A DNA stretch of 64,000 nt, taken from NCBI RefSeq assembly GCF_900115095.1, contig NZ_FOVH01000019.1, positions 62,001-126,000 of the forward strand. Direction: 5' to 3'. Below, piece after piece: positions 24,885 through 32,872 of this stretch; the stretch's first letter is position 1; each line of letters starts with the position of its first letter. Source of the stretch: Actinomadura madurae. GTDB taxonomy: Bacteria > Actinomycetota > Actinomycetes > Streptosporangiales > Streptosporangiaceae. A program made the translations under genes and the position numbers. Below the pieces are notes generated by a model. It ran no database searches and had not been told where the DNA came from. It saw only the letters and a list, made by a program, of their open reading frames with translations.

Positions 24885-25388
24885 CTACGGGACGTCGCCC
24901 GCCTGGTCGACGCGGCAGCCGCCGCCGATCGGGCGGGTGATCGTCCAATAGCGGCGGAAGCGGCATCTCGCCATCTTCCAGCGGCCGTCCTCGACGACGT
25001 ACTCGTCGTGGTATTCGCCCGTGCTCACCGACTCGGTCATGTCGAGCAGGTTCACCTGGCGGAACTTGAGCGTCCAGCGGCCGGAGGCCCTGTCCGGGCC
25101 GTGCACGGTGATGTCCGGATGCGTCGCGTGATGCATGTCGAGAACGGCGTCGCGGCCGTCCACCCGCCGGAGCGCGATCGACTCGAAGACCTTGACCATG
25201 CCCTCCGCGTCGTCGAAGGAGCCGAGCCGGCCGTAGTCGATCGAGGCGCCCGAGGCGATGAAGCAGTCCCGGAACGTCGCCGGGTCCTTGGCGTCGCAGG
25301 CGCGCAGGTAGCGGTGCTTGAGGGCCTTGATCTCCTCGATGGCCTCCAGCCGGGCGACGCGCTCGGCGAGGTCGGACGGGTGCGCCAT
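24885..25388 (-). CDS. SnoaL-like/NTF2-fold protein (nuclear transport factor 2 family)
   Basis: 167 residues. The N-terminal helix RVARLEAIEEIKALKHRYLR, with ACDAKDPATFRDCFI and YGRLGSFDDAEGMVKVF, is the pattern of SnoaL_4-type cone-barrel proteins related to dehydratases and ring hydroxylases. The Asp/His positions (CFIASGASIDYG, MHHATHPDITV) could be catalytic. ATG 25388 is the domain start, with GAGGG upstream. Ends 2 bases from the convergent RidA stop. Substrate unknown; it lies divergent to the epoxide hydrolase. Confidence 0.85.
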   Translation of the reverse strand: MAHPSDLAERVARLEAIEEIKALKHRYLRACDAKDPATFRDCFIASGASIDYGRLGSFDDAEGMVKVFESIALRRVDGRDAVLDMHHATHPDITVHGPDRASGRWTLKFRQVNLLDMTESVSTGEYHDEYVVEDGRWKMARCRFRRYWTITRPIGGGCRVDQAGDVP

Positions 25389-25488
25389 GGTGGTCGACCC
25401 TCGGCCATCGGGGACGGCCCGTCCAGGGGCGTCCCGGTGAACGGGAGGGGAGAGGATCACGCCGGGGCGGGCGTCGAGGATCGTCGGT

Positions 25489-26463
25489 ATGAGCCCTGGC
25501 GAGCAGGAGGTCCGGCACCGGATGCTCGACGTCGGCGACGTCGCGCTGCATGTGGCCGAGCAGGGGAGCGGGCTCCCGGTGGTCATGTGCCACGGGTTTC
25601 CAGGGCTCTGGTACAGCTGGCGGCATCAGCTTCCGGTGCTGGCGGCGGCCGGGTACCGGGCGATCGCGGTCGACATGCGCGGGTACGGACGGAGCGATCG
25701 TCCCGCCTCGCCGAAGGCGTACGACCGGCGGCACACCGTCGCCGACCTGGTCGGGCTCCTGGACGGGCTCGGGATCGAGGAGGCCGTCTTCGCCGGGCAC
25801 GACTTCGGGGCCGCTCTCGTCTGGGACCTGCCCCAGTGGGCCCCTGGACGGGTCAAGGCGCTGATGCAGCTGAGCGTGCCGCGCATGCCCGTCTCGACGC
25901 GTCCGCCCACCGAGATCTATGCGCGCATGGCCGAGCAGCATTTCGTCCACGTGCACTACTTCCAGGAGGAGGGGCCCGCGGACCAGGAGTTGGGAGCGGC
26001 GCCGGAGCGCTTCCTGGCGAACGTGTTCTGGGCGCTCAGCGGCGGTTACCGGTACCTCGACATCTGGCGGCACCCCAGCGAAGGCAACGGCTACCTCGAT
26101 GTGCTGCCCGAAGCCCCGCCCCTGCCCTGGCCGTGGTTGTCACAGGACGAGTTCGCCTACTACGTCGACGAGTTCCGCCGGACGGGCTTCACCGGAGGCC
26201 TCAACTGGTATCGGGCCTACGACCACGTCTGGGAAGAGAAGCAGCGCCGTCCGGACGAGCCCGTCACCGTTCCGACGCTGTTCCTCGTGGGCGAGCGTGA
26301 CCCCGTCCTCCAGATGATGGGTTCCAACGCAATGGAGCGGATGGAGACCGCGGTGCCGGGGCTTCGCGACGTCCACATCGTCGAAGGAGCGGGCCACTTC
26401 GTCCAGATGGAGGCGGCCGGCGAGGTCAACGCCGCGATGCTCGCCTTCCTCGCCGGCCTCTGA
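25489..26463 (+). CDS. Alpha/beta hydrolase, epoxide hydrolase type
   Basis: 324 residues. The oxyanion motif HGFPGLWYSW (HGxP), DMRGYGRSD and nucleophile elbow GHDFGA with Asp instead of Ser identify an epoxide hydrolase. The charge-relay acid lies in VGERDPVLQM and the His in EGAGHFVQME. A cap region (residues about 140-235) carries the Tyr residues expected to activate the epoxide. ATG at 25489, with an in-frame ATG at codon 12 as an alternative. Cytosolic; natural substrate unknown, possibly a detoxification role. Confidence 0.92.
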   Translation: MSPGEQEVRHRMLDVGDVALHVAEQGSGLPVVMCHGFPGLWYSWRHQLPVLAAAGYRAIAVDMRGYGRSDRPASPKAYDRRHTVADLVGLLDGLGIEEAVFAGHDFGAALVWDLPQWAPGRVKALMQLSVPRMPVSTRPPTEIYARMAEQHFVHVHYFQEEGPADQELGAAPERFLANVFWALSGGYRYLDIWRHPSEGNGYLDVLPEAPPLPWPWLSQDEFAYYVDEFRRTGFTGGLNWYRAYDHVWEEKQRRPDEPVTVPTLFLVGERDPVLQMMGSNAMERMETAVPGLRDVHIVEGAGHFVQMEAAGEVNAAMLAFLAGL

Positions 26464-26498
26464 CCGCTCGGCCATGCCGCCCGGTTGACTTTCGGTGA

Positions 26499-27665
26499 TC
26501 AGCGGGCGGGGAGGATCCTGCCGGTGACCTCGCCGAAGCCGATGCGGGCGCCACCGGGGCCGGGGGCGGTGGCGGTGATGGAGACCTCGTCGCCGTCCTC
26601 CAGGAAGGATCGGGGCTCGCCGTTGACCGTGACCGGCTCCTTGCCGCCCCAGGTGAGCTCGATGAAGGCGCCGCGCTGGTCCTTGGCCGGCCCCGAGACG
26701 GTGCCGGACGCGAAGAGGTCGCCGGTGCGGGACGAGGCGCCGTTCACCGTCATGTGCGCGAGCATCTGGGCCGGCGACCAGTACATCTCCCGGTAGGGCG
26801 GGCGGGAGACGACCTGGCCGTTCCACGAGACTTCGAGGGTGAGGTCCAGGCCCCACGGGTTCTTCTCGTGGAGGTAGGGGAGCGGCTCCGGGTCCTGGGG
26901 CGGGGTCGCGACGCGGGCCTCCTCCAGGGCGAGGAGGGGGACGACCCAGTGCGAGACGGACGTCGCGAAGCTCTTCCCCAGGAACGGCCCGAGCGGGACG
27001 TACTCCCAGGCCTGGATGTCCCGGGCCGACCAGTCGTTGACCAGGACGACGCCGAACACGCGCTCGGAGAAGCCGTCCGTGCCCACCGCACTGCCCAGCG
27101 ACGAGCCGGTGCCGACGACGAAGCCGACCTCCGTCTCGATGTCGAGGCGGCGGCTCTCGCCGAAGGCCGGGCCACCCTCCGCCTTGCGCTGCCCGGAAGG
27201 CCGGACGATGTCCGTCCCGGACGGGACGACCGTGCCCGCGCGGCCGTGGTAGCCGACGGGCAGGTGCTTCCAGTTCGGCATCAGCGGCTCGGACCCCGGA
27301 CGGAACAGCCGCCCGAGGTTGGACGCGTGGTGCTCGGACGCGTAGAAGTCCACGTAGTCGGCGACCTCGAACGGCATGTGCAGGGTGACGGAGTCGAGGG
27401 GATGCACGGCCTCGCCCGGGACGTCGCCCGAGACCAGGTCGAGGATCCGTCCGCGGACCTCGACCCAGCGCGCATGGCCCTGCGCCATGAGGGGATTGAG
27501 TGACGCCGCGGCGAACACGTCGTCACCGAGGCCGGCGGCCAGATCCACGACGGAGTAGGCCACGCGCACGCCCACGCGGGGCGCGGTCCCGGGGGTCGAG
27601 AAGACGCCGTAGGGGAGGTTGGCGAGCCCGAAGAGGGAGTTCCCGGGGATGTCGATACGGGTCAA
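26499..27665 (-). CDS. fahA: Fumarylacetoacetase
   Basis: Last step of tyrosine/homogentisate breakdown, hydrolysing fumarylacetoacetate to fumarate and acetoacetate. 388 residues. Family motifs: SLFGLANLPYGVF, DFYASEHHASNLGRLFRPG, PVGYHGRAGTVVPSGT, DIETEVGFVVG, metal ligands in VLVNDWSARDIQAWEYVPLG, GKSFATSVSHWVVP and SSRTGDLFASGTVSG. TTG start at 27665 with AGGAG eight bases upstream. The start overlaps the stop of the preceding gene by 4 bases, the third member of a coupled operon with hmgA. Confidence 0.95.
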   Translation of the reverse strand: MTRIDIPGNSLFGLANLPYGVFSTPGTAPRVGVRVAYSVVDLAAGLGDDVFAAASLNPLMAQGHARWVEVRGRILDLVSGDVPGEAVHPLDSVTLHMPFEVADYVDFYASEHHASNLGRLFRPGSEPLMPNWKHLPVGYHGRAGTVVPSGTDIVRPSGQRKAEGGPAFGESRRLDIETEVGFVVGTGSSLGSAVGTDGFSERVFGVVLVNDWSARDIQAWEYVPLGPFLGKSFATSVSHWVVPLLALEEARVATPPQDPEPLPYLHEKNPWGLDLTLEVSWNGQVVSRPPYREMYWSPAQMLAHMTVNGASSRTGDLFASGTVSGPAKDQRGAFIELTWGGKEPVTVNGEPRSFLEDGDEVSITATAPGPGGARIGFGEVTGRILPAR

Positions 27666-28501
27666 CGGCAGGTCTCCTGGAGGGCGGCGGACGCGAGCAG
27701 GCCGAGGTCGGCGAGTTCGCTGAGAGGGTCGGTGATGCTGCACGTCCCGAAGGACAGGAACGCGGCGCGCACGGCGGCCGTGCGCGCCGCGCCGAGCCCG
27801 GCCACGCGGGACGCGACGGACGGCGCGTCGCGGTCGGCCAGGACGGCGGCGAGTTCCGCCACCGGGCGTCCGGCGAGCGCGGCGTCGGTCGCGAGCAGCA
27901 GGTTCAGGAAGCCGTGCTGGTGGAAGCCGGTCTCCGGATCGGTGTTGCGGACCGGATGGTGCAGTCCCGCGGTCGCCTTGAACGGGACGCCGGCGTCCAC
28001 GACCGCCGCGATCCCGGCGGCCAGCTCGTCCGGGCTCGGGTAGAGATGGGCCTTCACCCCGCCCGTGCGGAACTTGGCGCGGTGGCCGCGCGCGGCGGCC
28101 GCGGCGATGAACGCCGGACGGCGCTCGTCGCGGGGGATCTCGACGTACACCGGCGGCTCGACACGGCCGAGGACGCGGAAGAACTCGTCGGGCCCCATGC
28201 CGGGCGGAACGGCGACCTCCAGCCCGCGCACGGTGACCGGCAGGTCGGCGGCGGCGCCCATCGCCTTCGCCGCCTGGCACGGCCCGCTCGGCGCGGTGAC
28301 CGACACGTCGAGCGGCTCGCCGCCGAGCAGCGGGTACAGCTCGTCCAGCGCGGCGGCCGGGACGACGAGCGGGCCGACCAGTTCCGCGTGGGGCGCGGAC
28401 AGGTGGTCGCGGTGGGCCGGGACGGCCTCGGCGAGCGGCGCGAGGCCCGGCGGGAAGACGGCGGCGTCGTCGCAGAGCCGGACGGCGAACGCGGGGATCA
28501 T
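27662..28501 (-). CDS. Uncharacterised protein of the homogentisate operon (TIM-barrel-like)
   Basis: 279 residues, no signal or membrane segment. Not a recognised maleylacetoacetate isomerase (no GST-like or DinB-like features). The pattern of repeating beta/alpha units with polar loop residues (VYVEIPRDE, HRAKFRTGGVKAHLYPSPDE, VPFKATAGLHHPVRNTDP, HGFLNLLLAT) suggests a TIM barrel with conserved Lys/Arg/His. Starts 4 bases inside the hmgA stop (ATGA) and overlaps fahA by 4 bases, so it is translationally locked between the two enzymes. The pathway needs an isomerase between them and none is encoded here, so this is a candidate; that is inference. Confidence 0.8.
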   Translation of the reverse strand: MIPAFAVRLCDDAAVFPPGLAPLAEAVPAHRDHLSAPHAELVGPLVVPAAALDELYPLLGGEPLDVSVTAPSGPCQAAKAMGAAADLPVTVRGLEVAVPPGMGPDEFFRVLGRVEPPVYVEIPRDERRPAFIAAAAARGHRAKFRTGGVKAHLYPSPDELAAGIAAVVDAGVPFKATAGLHHPVRNTDPETGFHQHGFLNLLLATDAALAGRPVAELAAVLADRDAPSVASRVAGLGAARTAAVRAAFLSFGTCSITDPLSELADLGLLASAALQETCR

Positions 28502-29703
28502 GACCGCCTCGCCCAGGTCCAGGCGTAGGCCTCGTCCTCACAGGCCAGGCCGCCCTCGCCGAGTTCGAGCGGGTGGAAGGTGTCCACCATGACGGCCAGC
28601 TCGTCGAAGAACTCGACGCCGATGCTGCGCTCGTACGCGCCGGGCTGCGGGCCGTGCGCGAGCCCGCCGGGGTGGACCGACACCGACCCCTGGCCGATGC
28701 CGGAGCCCTTGCGCGCCTCGTAGTCGCCGCCGCAGTAGAACATGATCTCGTCGGAGTCCACGTTGGAGTGGTAGTACGGCACCGGGATCGACAGCGGGTG
28801 GTAGTCGACCTTCCGCGGCACGAAGTTGCACACGACGAAGTTGTGGCCCTCGAACACCTGGTGGACGGGCGGCGGCTGGTGGACGCGGCCGGTGATCGGC
28901 TCGAAGTCGTGGACGCTGAACGTGAACGGGTACAGGCAGCCGTCCCAGCCGACGACGTCGAACGGGTGCCTGGCGTAGGTCATGCGGGTGCCGGTGATGC
29001 CGCGCGAGCCGCGGTGCTTCACCAGGACCTCGACGTCCGTCCCGTCCAGGGTGAACGGCTCGTCCGGGCCGTGCAGGTCGCGTTCGCAGTAGGGGGCGTT
29101 CTCCAGGAACTGGCCGTAGCGCGACAGGTACCGCTTCGGCGGCGCGACGTGGCCGGTCGCCTCGATCGCGTAGGCGCGGAGCGGCTGGTCGCCGGTCGGC
29201 AGCCACCGGTGCGTGGTGGACGTCGGGATGACGACGTAGTCGCCCTGCCGCACGGCCAGCGTCCCGAAGATCGTCTCGACGGTGGCGGTGCCGGACTCGA
29301 CGTAGACGATCTCGTCGCCGGTGGCGTTGCGGTACAGCGGCGAGTCGGCGGCGGACACGACGTAGGAGAGCCGGACGTCGTTGTTGGCGAGCAGGACCCG
29401 GCGGCCGGTGACGGCGTCGGTCTCAGCCCACGTCTCCTTCGGGAACAGCTCGTGCAGCCGGAGGTGGCGCGGCTTGAGCGGATGGTTGGGCGTGGTGGTG
29501 AGGCCCGGGACGTCCCAGGTCTGCGAGTCGACGATCGCCGACGGGATCTCCCGGTGGTACAGCAGGGACGAGTCGGAGGAGAAGCCCTCCTCGCCCATCA
29601 GTTCCTCGAAGAGAAGCCGCTCCGCGCCGTCCCCGTGGTCCATGTGGCGGTGCTGGGTGTGGCGCTTCGGCGGCACGTGGCCGACCCGGCGGTAGTGGGT
29701 CAC
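28498..29703 (-). CDS. hmgA: Homogentisate 1,2-dioxygenase
   Basis: Non-haem iron enzyme opening the homogentisate ring to maleylacetoacetate. 401 residues, cupin fold. Recognisable stretches are MTHYRRVGHVPPKRHTQHR, GDEIVYVESGTATVETIFG, YVVIPTSTTHRW, NFVPRKVDYHPLSIPVPYYHSNVDSDE (Fe ligands) and VSVHPGGLAHGPQPGAYE. GTG start at 29703 with GGAGG upstream; TTAATGCATTAA lies just upstream of that site. First gene of a three-gene coupled operon, with a MarR regulator gene upstream on the same strand. Confidence 0.95.
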   Translation of the reverse strand: MTHYRRVGHVPPKRHTQHRHMDHGDGAERLLFEELMGEEGFSSDSSLLYHREIPSAIVDSQTWDVPGLTTTPNHPLKPRHLRLHELFPKETWAETDAVTGRRVLLANNDVRLSYVVSAADSPLYRNATGDEIVYVESGTATVETIFGTLAVRQGDYVVIPTSTTHRWLPTGDQPLRAYAIEATGHVAPPKRYLSRYGQFLENAPYCERDLHGPDEPFTLDGTDVEVLVKHRGSRGITGTRMTYARHPFDVVGWDGCLYPFTFSVHDFEPITGRVHQPPPVHQVFEGHNFVVCNFVPRKVDYHPLSIPVPYYHSNVDSDEIMFYCGGDYEARKGSGIGQGSVSVHPGGLAHGPQPGAYERSIGVEFFDELAVMVDTFHPLELGEGGLACEDEAYAWTWARRS

Positions 29704-29722
29704 GGTCCATCGCCTCCGATGA

Positions 29723-29734
29723 TTAATGCATTAA
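29723..29734 (-). promoter_or_regulatory. Palindromic operator candidate before hmgA
   Basis: TTAATGCATTAA, a perfect 12-base palindrome in an AT-rich patch immediately upstream of the hmgA ribosome site. This is the size and composition expected of a MarR-type operator, and a marR gene lies 84 bases further upstream. Confidence 0.6.
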
Positions 29735-29817
29735 CTACTTTTCCCCGACACTACGACTGTTCTCCCATCCAGGGAAGGGCCCAATCCGGCCAGGAGGAAT
29801 CGGGGGCGAACCGGGGG

Positions 29818-30342
29818 TCAGCTCCGTTCGCGCACGTCGAACCGGTGCCGGCCCTCGATCAGCTTGTCCAGCAGCATGATCAGCATCCGCTGCTCGGTCT
29901 CGGTCAGCGCGCCCGCCCACTGCCGCTCGCGCTCGTGCTGCCCGGCGAAGATCTCCAGCATCGCCGCGCGGCCCCGCTCGGTCAGCGACAGGATCACCGA
30001 CCGGCCGTCCCGCTCCCCGGGCGTGCGGGTCATCATCCCGTCCGCGACCAGCGTCTTCGCCAGGTTGGACACCGCGGCGCGGCTCATCCCGGCCAGCGTG
30101 GCGGCCCGCCCCGGCTCCAGCGGCCCGGCGAGCCAGGTCACGAACAGCAGCCGGAAGCCCGCCCACGAGTGCCCGCGCGGCCGGTGCACGGTGGACTCCA
30201 GGTCGTAGGTGACGATCGCCGACGCGCGGTTCAGGGTCAGCAGCAGCCGCGTCGCCAGCCGGTGCGGGAACCCGAACTCCTCCGCCAGCCGCTCCCCGGC
30301 GAGATCGACGAACGACCAGAAGTCCAGTTCGTCATCCTTCAC
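29818..30342 (-). CDS. MarR family transcriptional regulator
   Basis: About 174 residues from GTG 30342, which has GGGGAG 7 bases upstream; the ATG at 30366 has no ribosome site and falls in an operator-like repeat. Winged helix: PLEPGRAATLAGMSRAAVSNLAKTLVADGMMTRTPGERDGRSVILSLTERGR. Probably controls the downstream hmgA operon in response to an aromatic intermediate, which is inference from position and the palindrome at 29723-29734. It is the last gene before the recombinase region. Confidence 0.87.
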   Translation of the reverse strand: MKDDELDFWSFVDLAGERLAEEFGFPHRLATRLLLTLNRASAIVTYDLESTVHRPRGHSWAGFRLLFVTWLAGPLEPGRAATLAGMSRAAVSNLAKTLVADGMMTRTPGERDGRSVILSLTERGRAAMLEIFAGQHERERQWAGALTETEQRMLIMLLDKLIEGRHRFDVRERS

Positions 30343-30364
30343 GCGGCGCTCCCCACGATGGTTC

Positions 30365-30377
30365 ATAGATTGACTAT
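30365..30377 (-). promoter_or_regulatory. Operator candidate upstream of marR
   Basis: ATAG-N5-CTAT inverted repeat in an AT-rich stretch 22 bases upstream of the preferred GTG start of the marR gene, suggesting autoregulation. The arms are only 4 bases. Confidence 0.35.
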
Positions 30378-30515
30378 TTAACCCCGCCGGGCCGCGGGTG
30401 TCAGGCGTTGCCCACCGGGGCGTGCCTCGAGCGGGACGCCACTGAGATATGAACTCGTGGAGTGGATATGATTCGAATCTCCATACCGCCGTACCTGCAT
30501 ATGTAGCATGCCGCT

Positions 30516-32090
30516 ATGGCAATGTCAGCCCGCTGCGGGGTGCGGGTCCTCGGCGCGACCCGGTTGTCCCGGTATCGCGATAGCAGCACATCACCGGAAC
30601 GGCAGGAGGCGGCCGTCGAGAGTGTGGCCGCGTCCATCGGCGGCTTCGTCATCGGATGGGCGCGGGACATGGACGTCTCGGCCTCTGGGGCCCGGGCGTC
30701 CGACCGTCCGGAACTGGGAGCGTGGCTTCGACGGCCGTCCGATTTCGACGCCATCGCCTGGTGGCGGCTCGACCGGGCAGTCCGATCGATGCGGGATATG
30801 GCCGATCTTGCCGGCTGGGCTAAGGACCATGGAAAGCGGCTGATCTTCGCTGAAGGACCCGGTGGCGGTCGGCTGGGGTTGGATATGGGGTCGCCGATAT
30901 CGGAACTCATTTTGATGATCTTGGCGTTCGCCGCGCAGATGGAGGGCCAGGCCATCCGGGATCGCACTGCGGGTGCATCGGCGTACCTGCGGTCAGTCGG
31001 CCGGTGGTCCGGGGGGCGAGTTCCATTCGGTACGCGGCCGGCGCCGCACCCGACGGAGCTCAACCGGGAAGGTGGCCCCGCCGGTTGGTGGCTTGCCGAG
31101 GAACCGGCAACCGCCGACATCATCCGGACCATGGCCGACCTGGTGATCGCTGGGAAGTCGTATCACGCGGTCGCGGCGTGGTTGAACGCCGAGCACCCCG
31201 GCGTCACTCCGGCGAACCATCGTGCCCTCCTGGCCGGCCGGCCGACGAACCCTGCCGCGCGGTGGAATCCGGGAATGGTGTCGACGCTGCTTCGCCAGCA
31301 GACGCTGCGTGGCCTCGTGCTTGAAGACGGCCGACCCGTTCAGAACGAGGACGGCGAGGTCGTGCGCCAGGGTGACGCGTTGCTCAATGACGATGTATGG
31401 CATCGACTTCAAGCCGCAATGGACTCCCGTGCGACGAGTGGTCCTGGGCGACGGTCGGGTGCTCATCCCCTCCTCGGCGTCCTCTTCTGCGGCACGTGTG
31501 GCGGGCGCCTATACCAGGCCTGGCTATCACCCGGTCCGAACAGGAAGGCGCCGGTGCGGCAGTACAGGTGCGCAGCTAAAGCCCATGGGCGAGCATGTGT
31601 CAAACCGGCGTACGTCGTTGCAAAGCCTGTCGACGCCTACGTGGAGCGCGAGTTCCTCGCCACCGCCGGGAACCGGGAGATCATCGAGGTGGTGTCGATT
31701 CCTGCGATCGATCACACTGGGGAGATCGCCGAACTGGAGGACGAGGTACGGGAACTGGCGGCCCGGCTCAGCAAGCTCCGAGGCCCGGCGGCGGACGCCG
31801 TCGCCGGGATGTTGCAGAGCCGATCTGATCGCCTCGAACGGCTGCGCGCAACGCCGGTCGTCTCCGCCCGGACCAAGCGCATACGCACGGGCGTCGATCA
31901 TGCCGCGAAGTGGGCGGGTGCCGAGCCAGCCGAAAGGCGCCAAATGCTGCTGAATGCGGGCGTGCGCGTAGTAGTTGGGCAAACCACCCGTGGGGCGCGC
32001 GACGTCGAGGGACGGCTAACGTTCACGATCGGCGATCGGCGCCAGTCGGCAGCCGAGGCTCCGCGCTCGGGGCGAACGAGACCATGCTGA
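30516..32090 (+). CDS. Large serine recombinase (integrase/invertase superfamily)
   Basis: 524 residues in the order of large serine integrases. N-terminal resolvase domain with catalytic Ser18 in RLSRYRDSSTSPERQ, RLDRAVRS, and helix E region IRDRTAGASAYL. Recombinase domain with VAAWLNAEHPGV and WNPGMVSTLLRQQTLRGLVL. Zinc ribbon LFCGTCGGRLYQAW ... YRCAAKAHGRACVKPAYV and a coiled coil (EIAELEDEVRELAARLSKL). Codon third positions are visibly less GC-rich than neighbours, consistent with transfer. No phage or conjugation genes accompany it, so it is a lone or residual integrase. No clear ribosome site; possibly leaderless. Confidence 0.9.
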   Translation: MAMSARCGVRVLGATRLSRYRDSSTSPERQEAAVESVAASIGGFVIGWARDMDVSASGARASDRPELGAWLRRPSDFDAIAWWRLDRAVRSMRDMADLAGWAKDHGKRLIFAEGPGGGRLGLDMGSPISELILMILAFAAQMEGQAIRDRTAGASAYLRSVGRWSGGRVPFGTRPAPHPTELNREGGPAGWWLAEEPATADIIRTMADLVIAGKSYHAVAAWLNAEHPGVTPANHRALLAGRPTNPAARWNPGMVSTLLRQQTLRGLVLEDGRPVQNEDGEVVRQGDALLNDDVWHRLQAAMDSRATSGPGRRSGAHPLLGVLFCGTCGGRLYQAWLSPGPNRKAPVRQYRCAAKAHGRACVKPAYVVAKPVDAYVEREFLATAGNREIIEVVSIPAIDHTGEIAELEDEVRELAARLSKLRGPAADAVAGMLQSRSDRLERLRATPVVSARTKRIRTGVDHAAKWAGAEPAERRQMLLNAGVRVVVGQTTRGARDVEGRLTFTIGDRRQSAAEAPRSGRTRPC

Positions 32091-32155
32091 CCGGCGGCGT
32101 CGGCAAGATGCTCGACCTGGCCCGCAGCAACCTCCGCAACATCCTCCGCCCATGA
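32083..32155 (+). pseudogene. Possible 3' remnant of an unknown gene next to the recombinase
   Basis: A short reading frame overlapping the recombinase stop reads MLTGGVGKMLDLARSNLRNI and ends at a TGA, with host-like codons in contrast to the recombinase. It has no ribosome site and looks like the C-terminal end of a host gene, as expected where a serine integrase has inserted within a coding sequence. I do not recognise the parent protein. The 5' half is not visible on the other side. Confidence 0.35.
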
Positions 32156-32172
32156 GCGAGGAGTAGGCGGGG

Positions 32173-32757
32173 TCAGGTGAACTCGCGGGCTATCTCGGCG
32201 AGTGCCGCCTCGACGGTCTCGCTCATGGAGTGGGGCGGCTGCTGCTCGATCCAGGTGAGGGTCCCGATGCGGAGCGCGGTGATGAACGCGCCCGCCATGA
32301 CGCGGGCGCGCAGCGGCGGCAGGCCGTCCCGGACGGCGATCAGGTCGGCGAGGCTGCGTTCGAACTCGGCGTACTGGGCGAGCTGCCGGGCGAGGACGGA
32401 CGGGTGCTCGCGGGCGAGGCGCATCTGCGCGGCCCACCGCGGGTCGGGCTCGCCGAACCGGTCGCGCACGGCGCCGAACGAGGCGCGCAGCGCCGTCCAG
32501 GACGACTCCTCGGGCGGGCGGGCCTCGAACGTCCCGACCAGGGACCGGATGCGCTGCTCGGCGCCGTAGAGCAGCGCGTCCTCCTTGCCGGCGAAGTAGT
32601 TGGAGAACGTGCGTCGGGAGACGCCGGCGGCGTCCGCGATGGCCTCGACGGTGACCGCGTCCAGGCCGTGCTCGACGGCGAGCCGCATCGCGGCCTCGTG
32701 CAGGGCGCGGCGCGTCGCCTCCTTCTTGCGCTCGCGCAGCCCGCCGGTCCTCTCCAT
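32173..32757 (-). CDS. TetR family transcriptional regulator
   Basis: 194 residues. HTH: REAT-like KKEATRRALHEAAMRLAVEH, then GLDAVTVEAIADAAGVSRRTFSNYFAGKEDAL. The C-terminal domain is of the MftR/acyltransferase-type (TetR_C) class seen beside efflux pumps. Divergent from the MFS transporter at 32873, which it presumably represses. The shared spacer holds a TCATT-GGG-AATGA inverted repeat. Confidence 0.9.
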   Translation of the reverse strand: MERTGGLRERKKEATRRALHEAAMRLAVEHGLDAVTVEAIADAAGVSRRTFSNYFAGKEDALLYGAEQRIRSLVGTFEARPPEESSWTALRASFGAVRDRFGEPDPRWAAQMRLAREHPSVLARQLAQYAEFERSLADLIAVRDGLPPLRARVMAGAFITALRIGTLTWIEQQPPHSMSETVEAALAEIAREFT

Positions 32758-32806
32758 GGTCAGGCAAGCCTACCGAGAAGCCAGGCTGCGCAACGGGAAA
32801 AGTTGC

Positions 32807-32819
32807 TCATTGGGAATGA
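32807..32819. promoter_or_regulatory. Operator candidate between TetR and the MFS transporter
   Basis: TCATT-GGG-AATGA inverted repeat (5-base arms), with a second smaller repeat CAAC-N7-GTTG just upstream (32791-32805), in the 115-base divergent spacer. Confidence 0.5.
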
Positions 32820-32872
32820 TTTGGACCGGGCCAGGGTTGGAGCCCTCGTTCCCACTTCTCCCGGAGGCTTTG

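Noticed and set aside
30460..30482. A T-loop-like GATTCGAATC suggested a tRNA fragment near the recombinase
   Set aside because: The flanking bases do not form a five-base T-stem on either strand and no other tRNA arms or CCA end are present; kept only as a 10-base palindrome that might be part of an attachment site.
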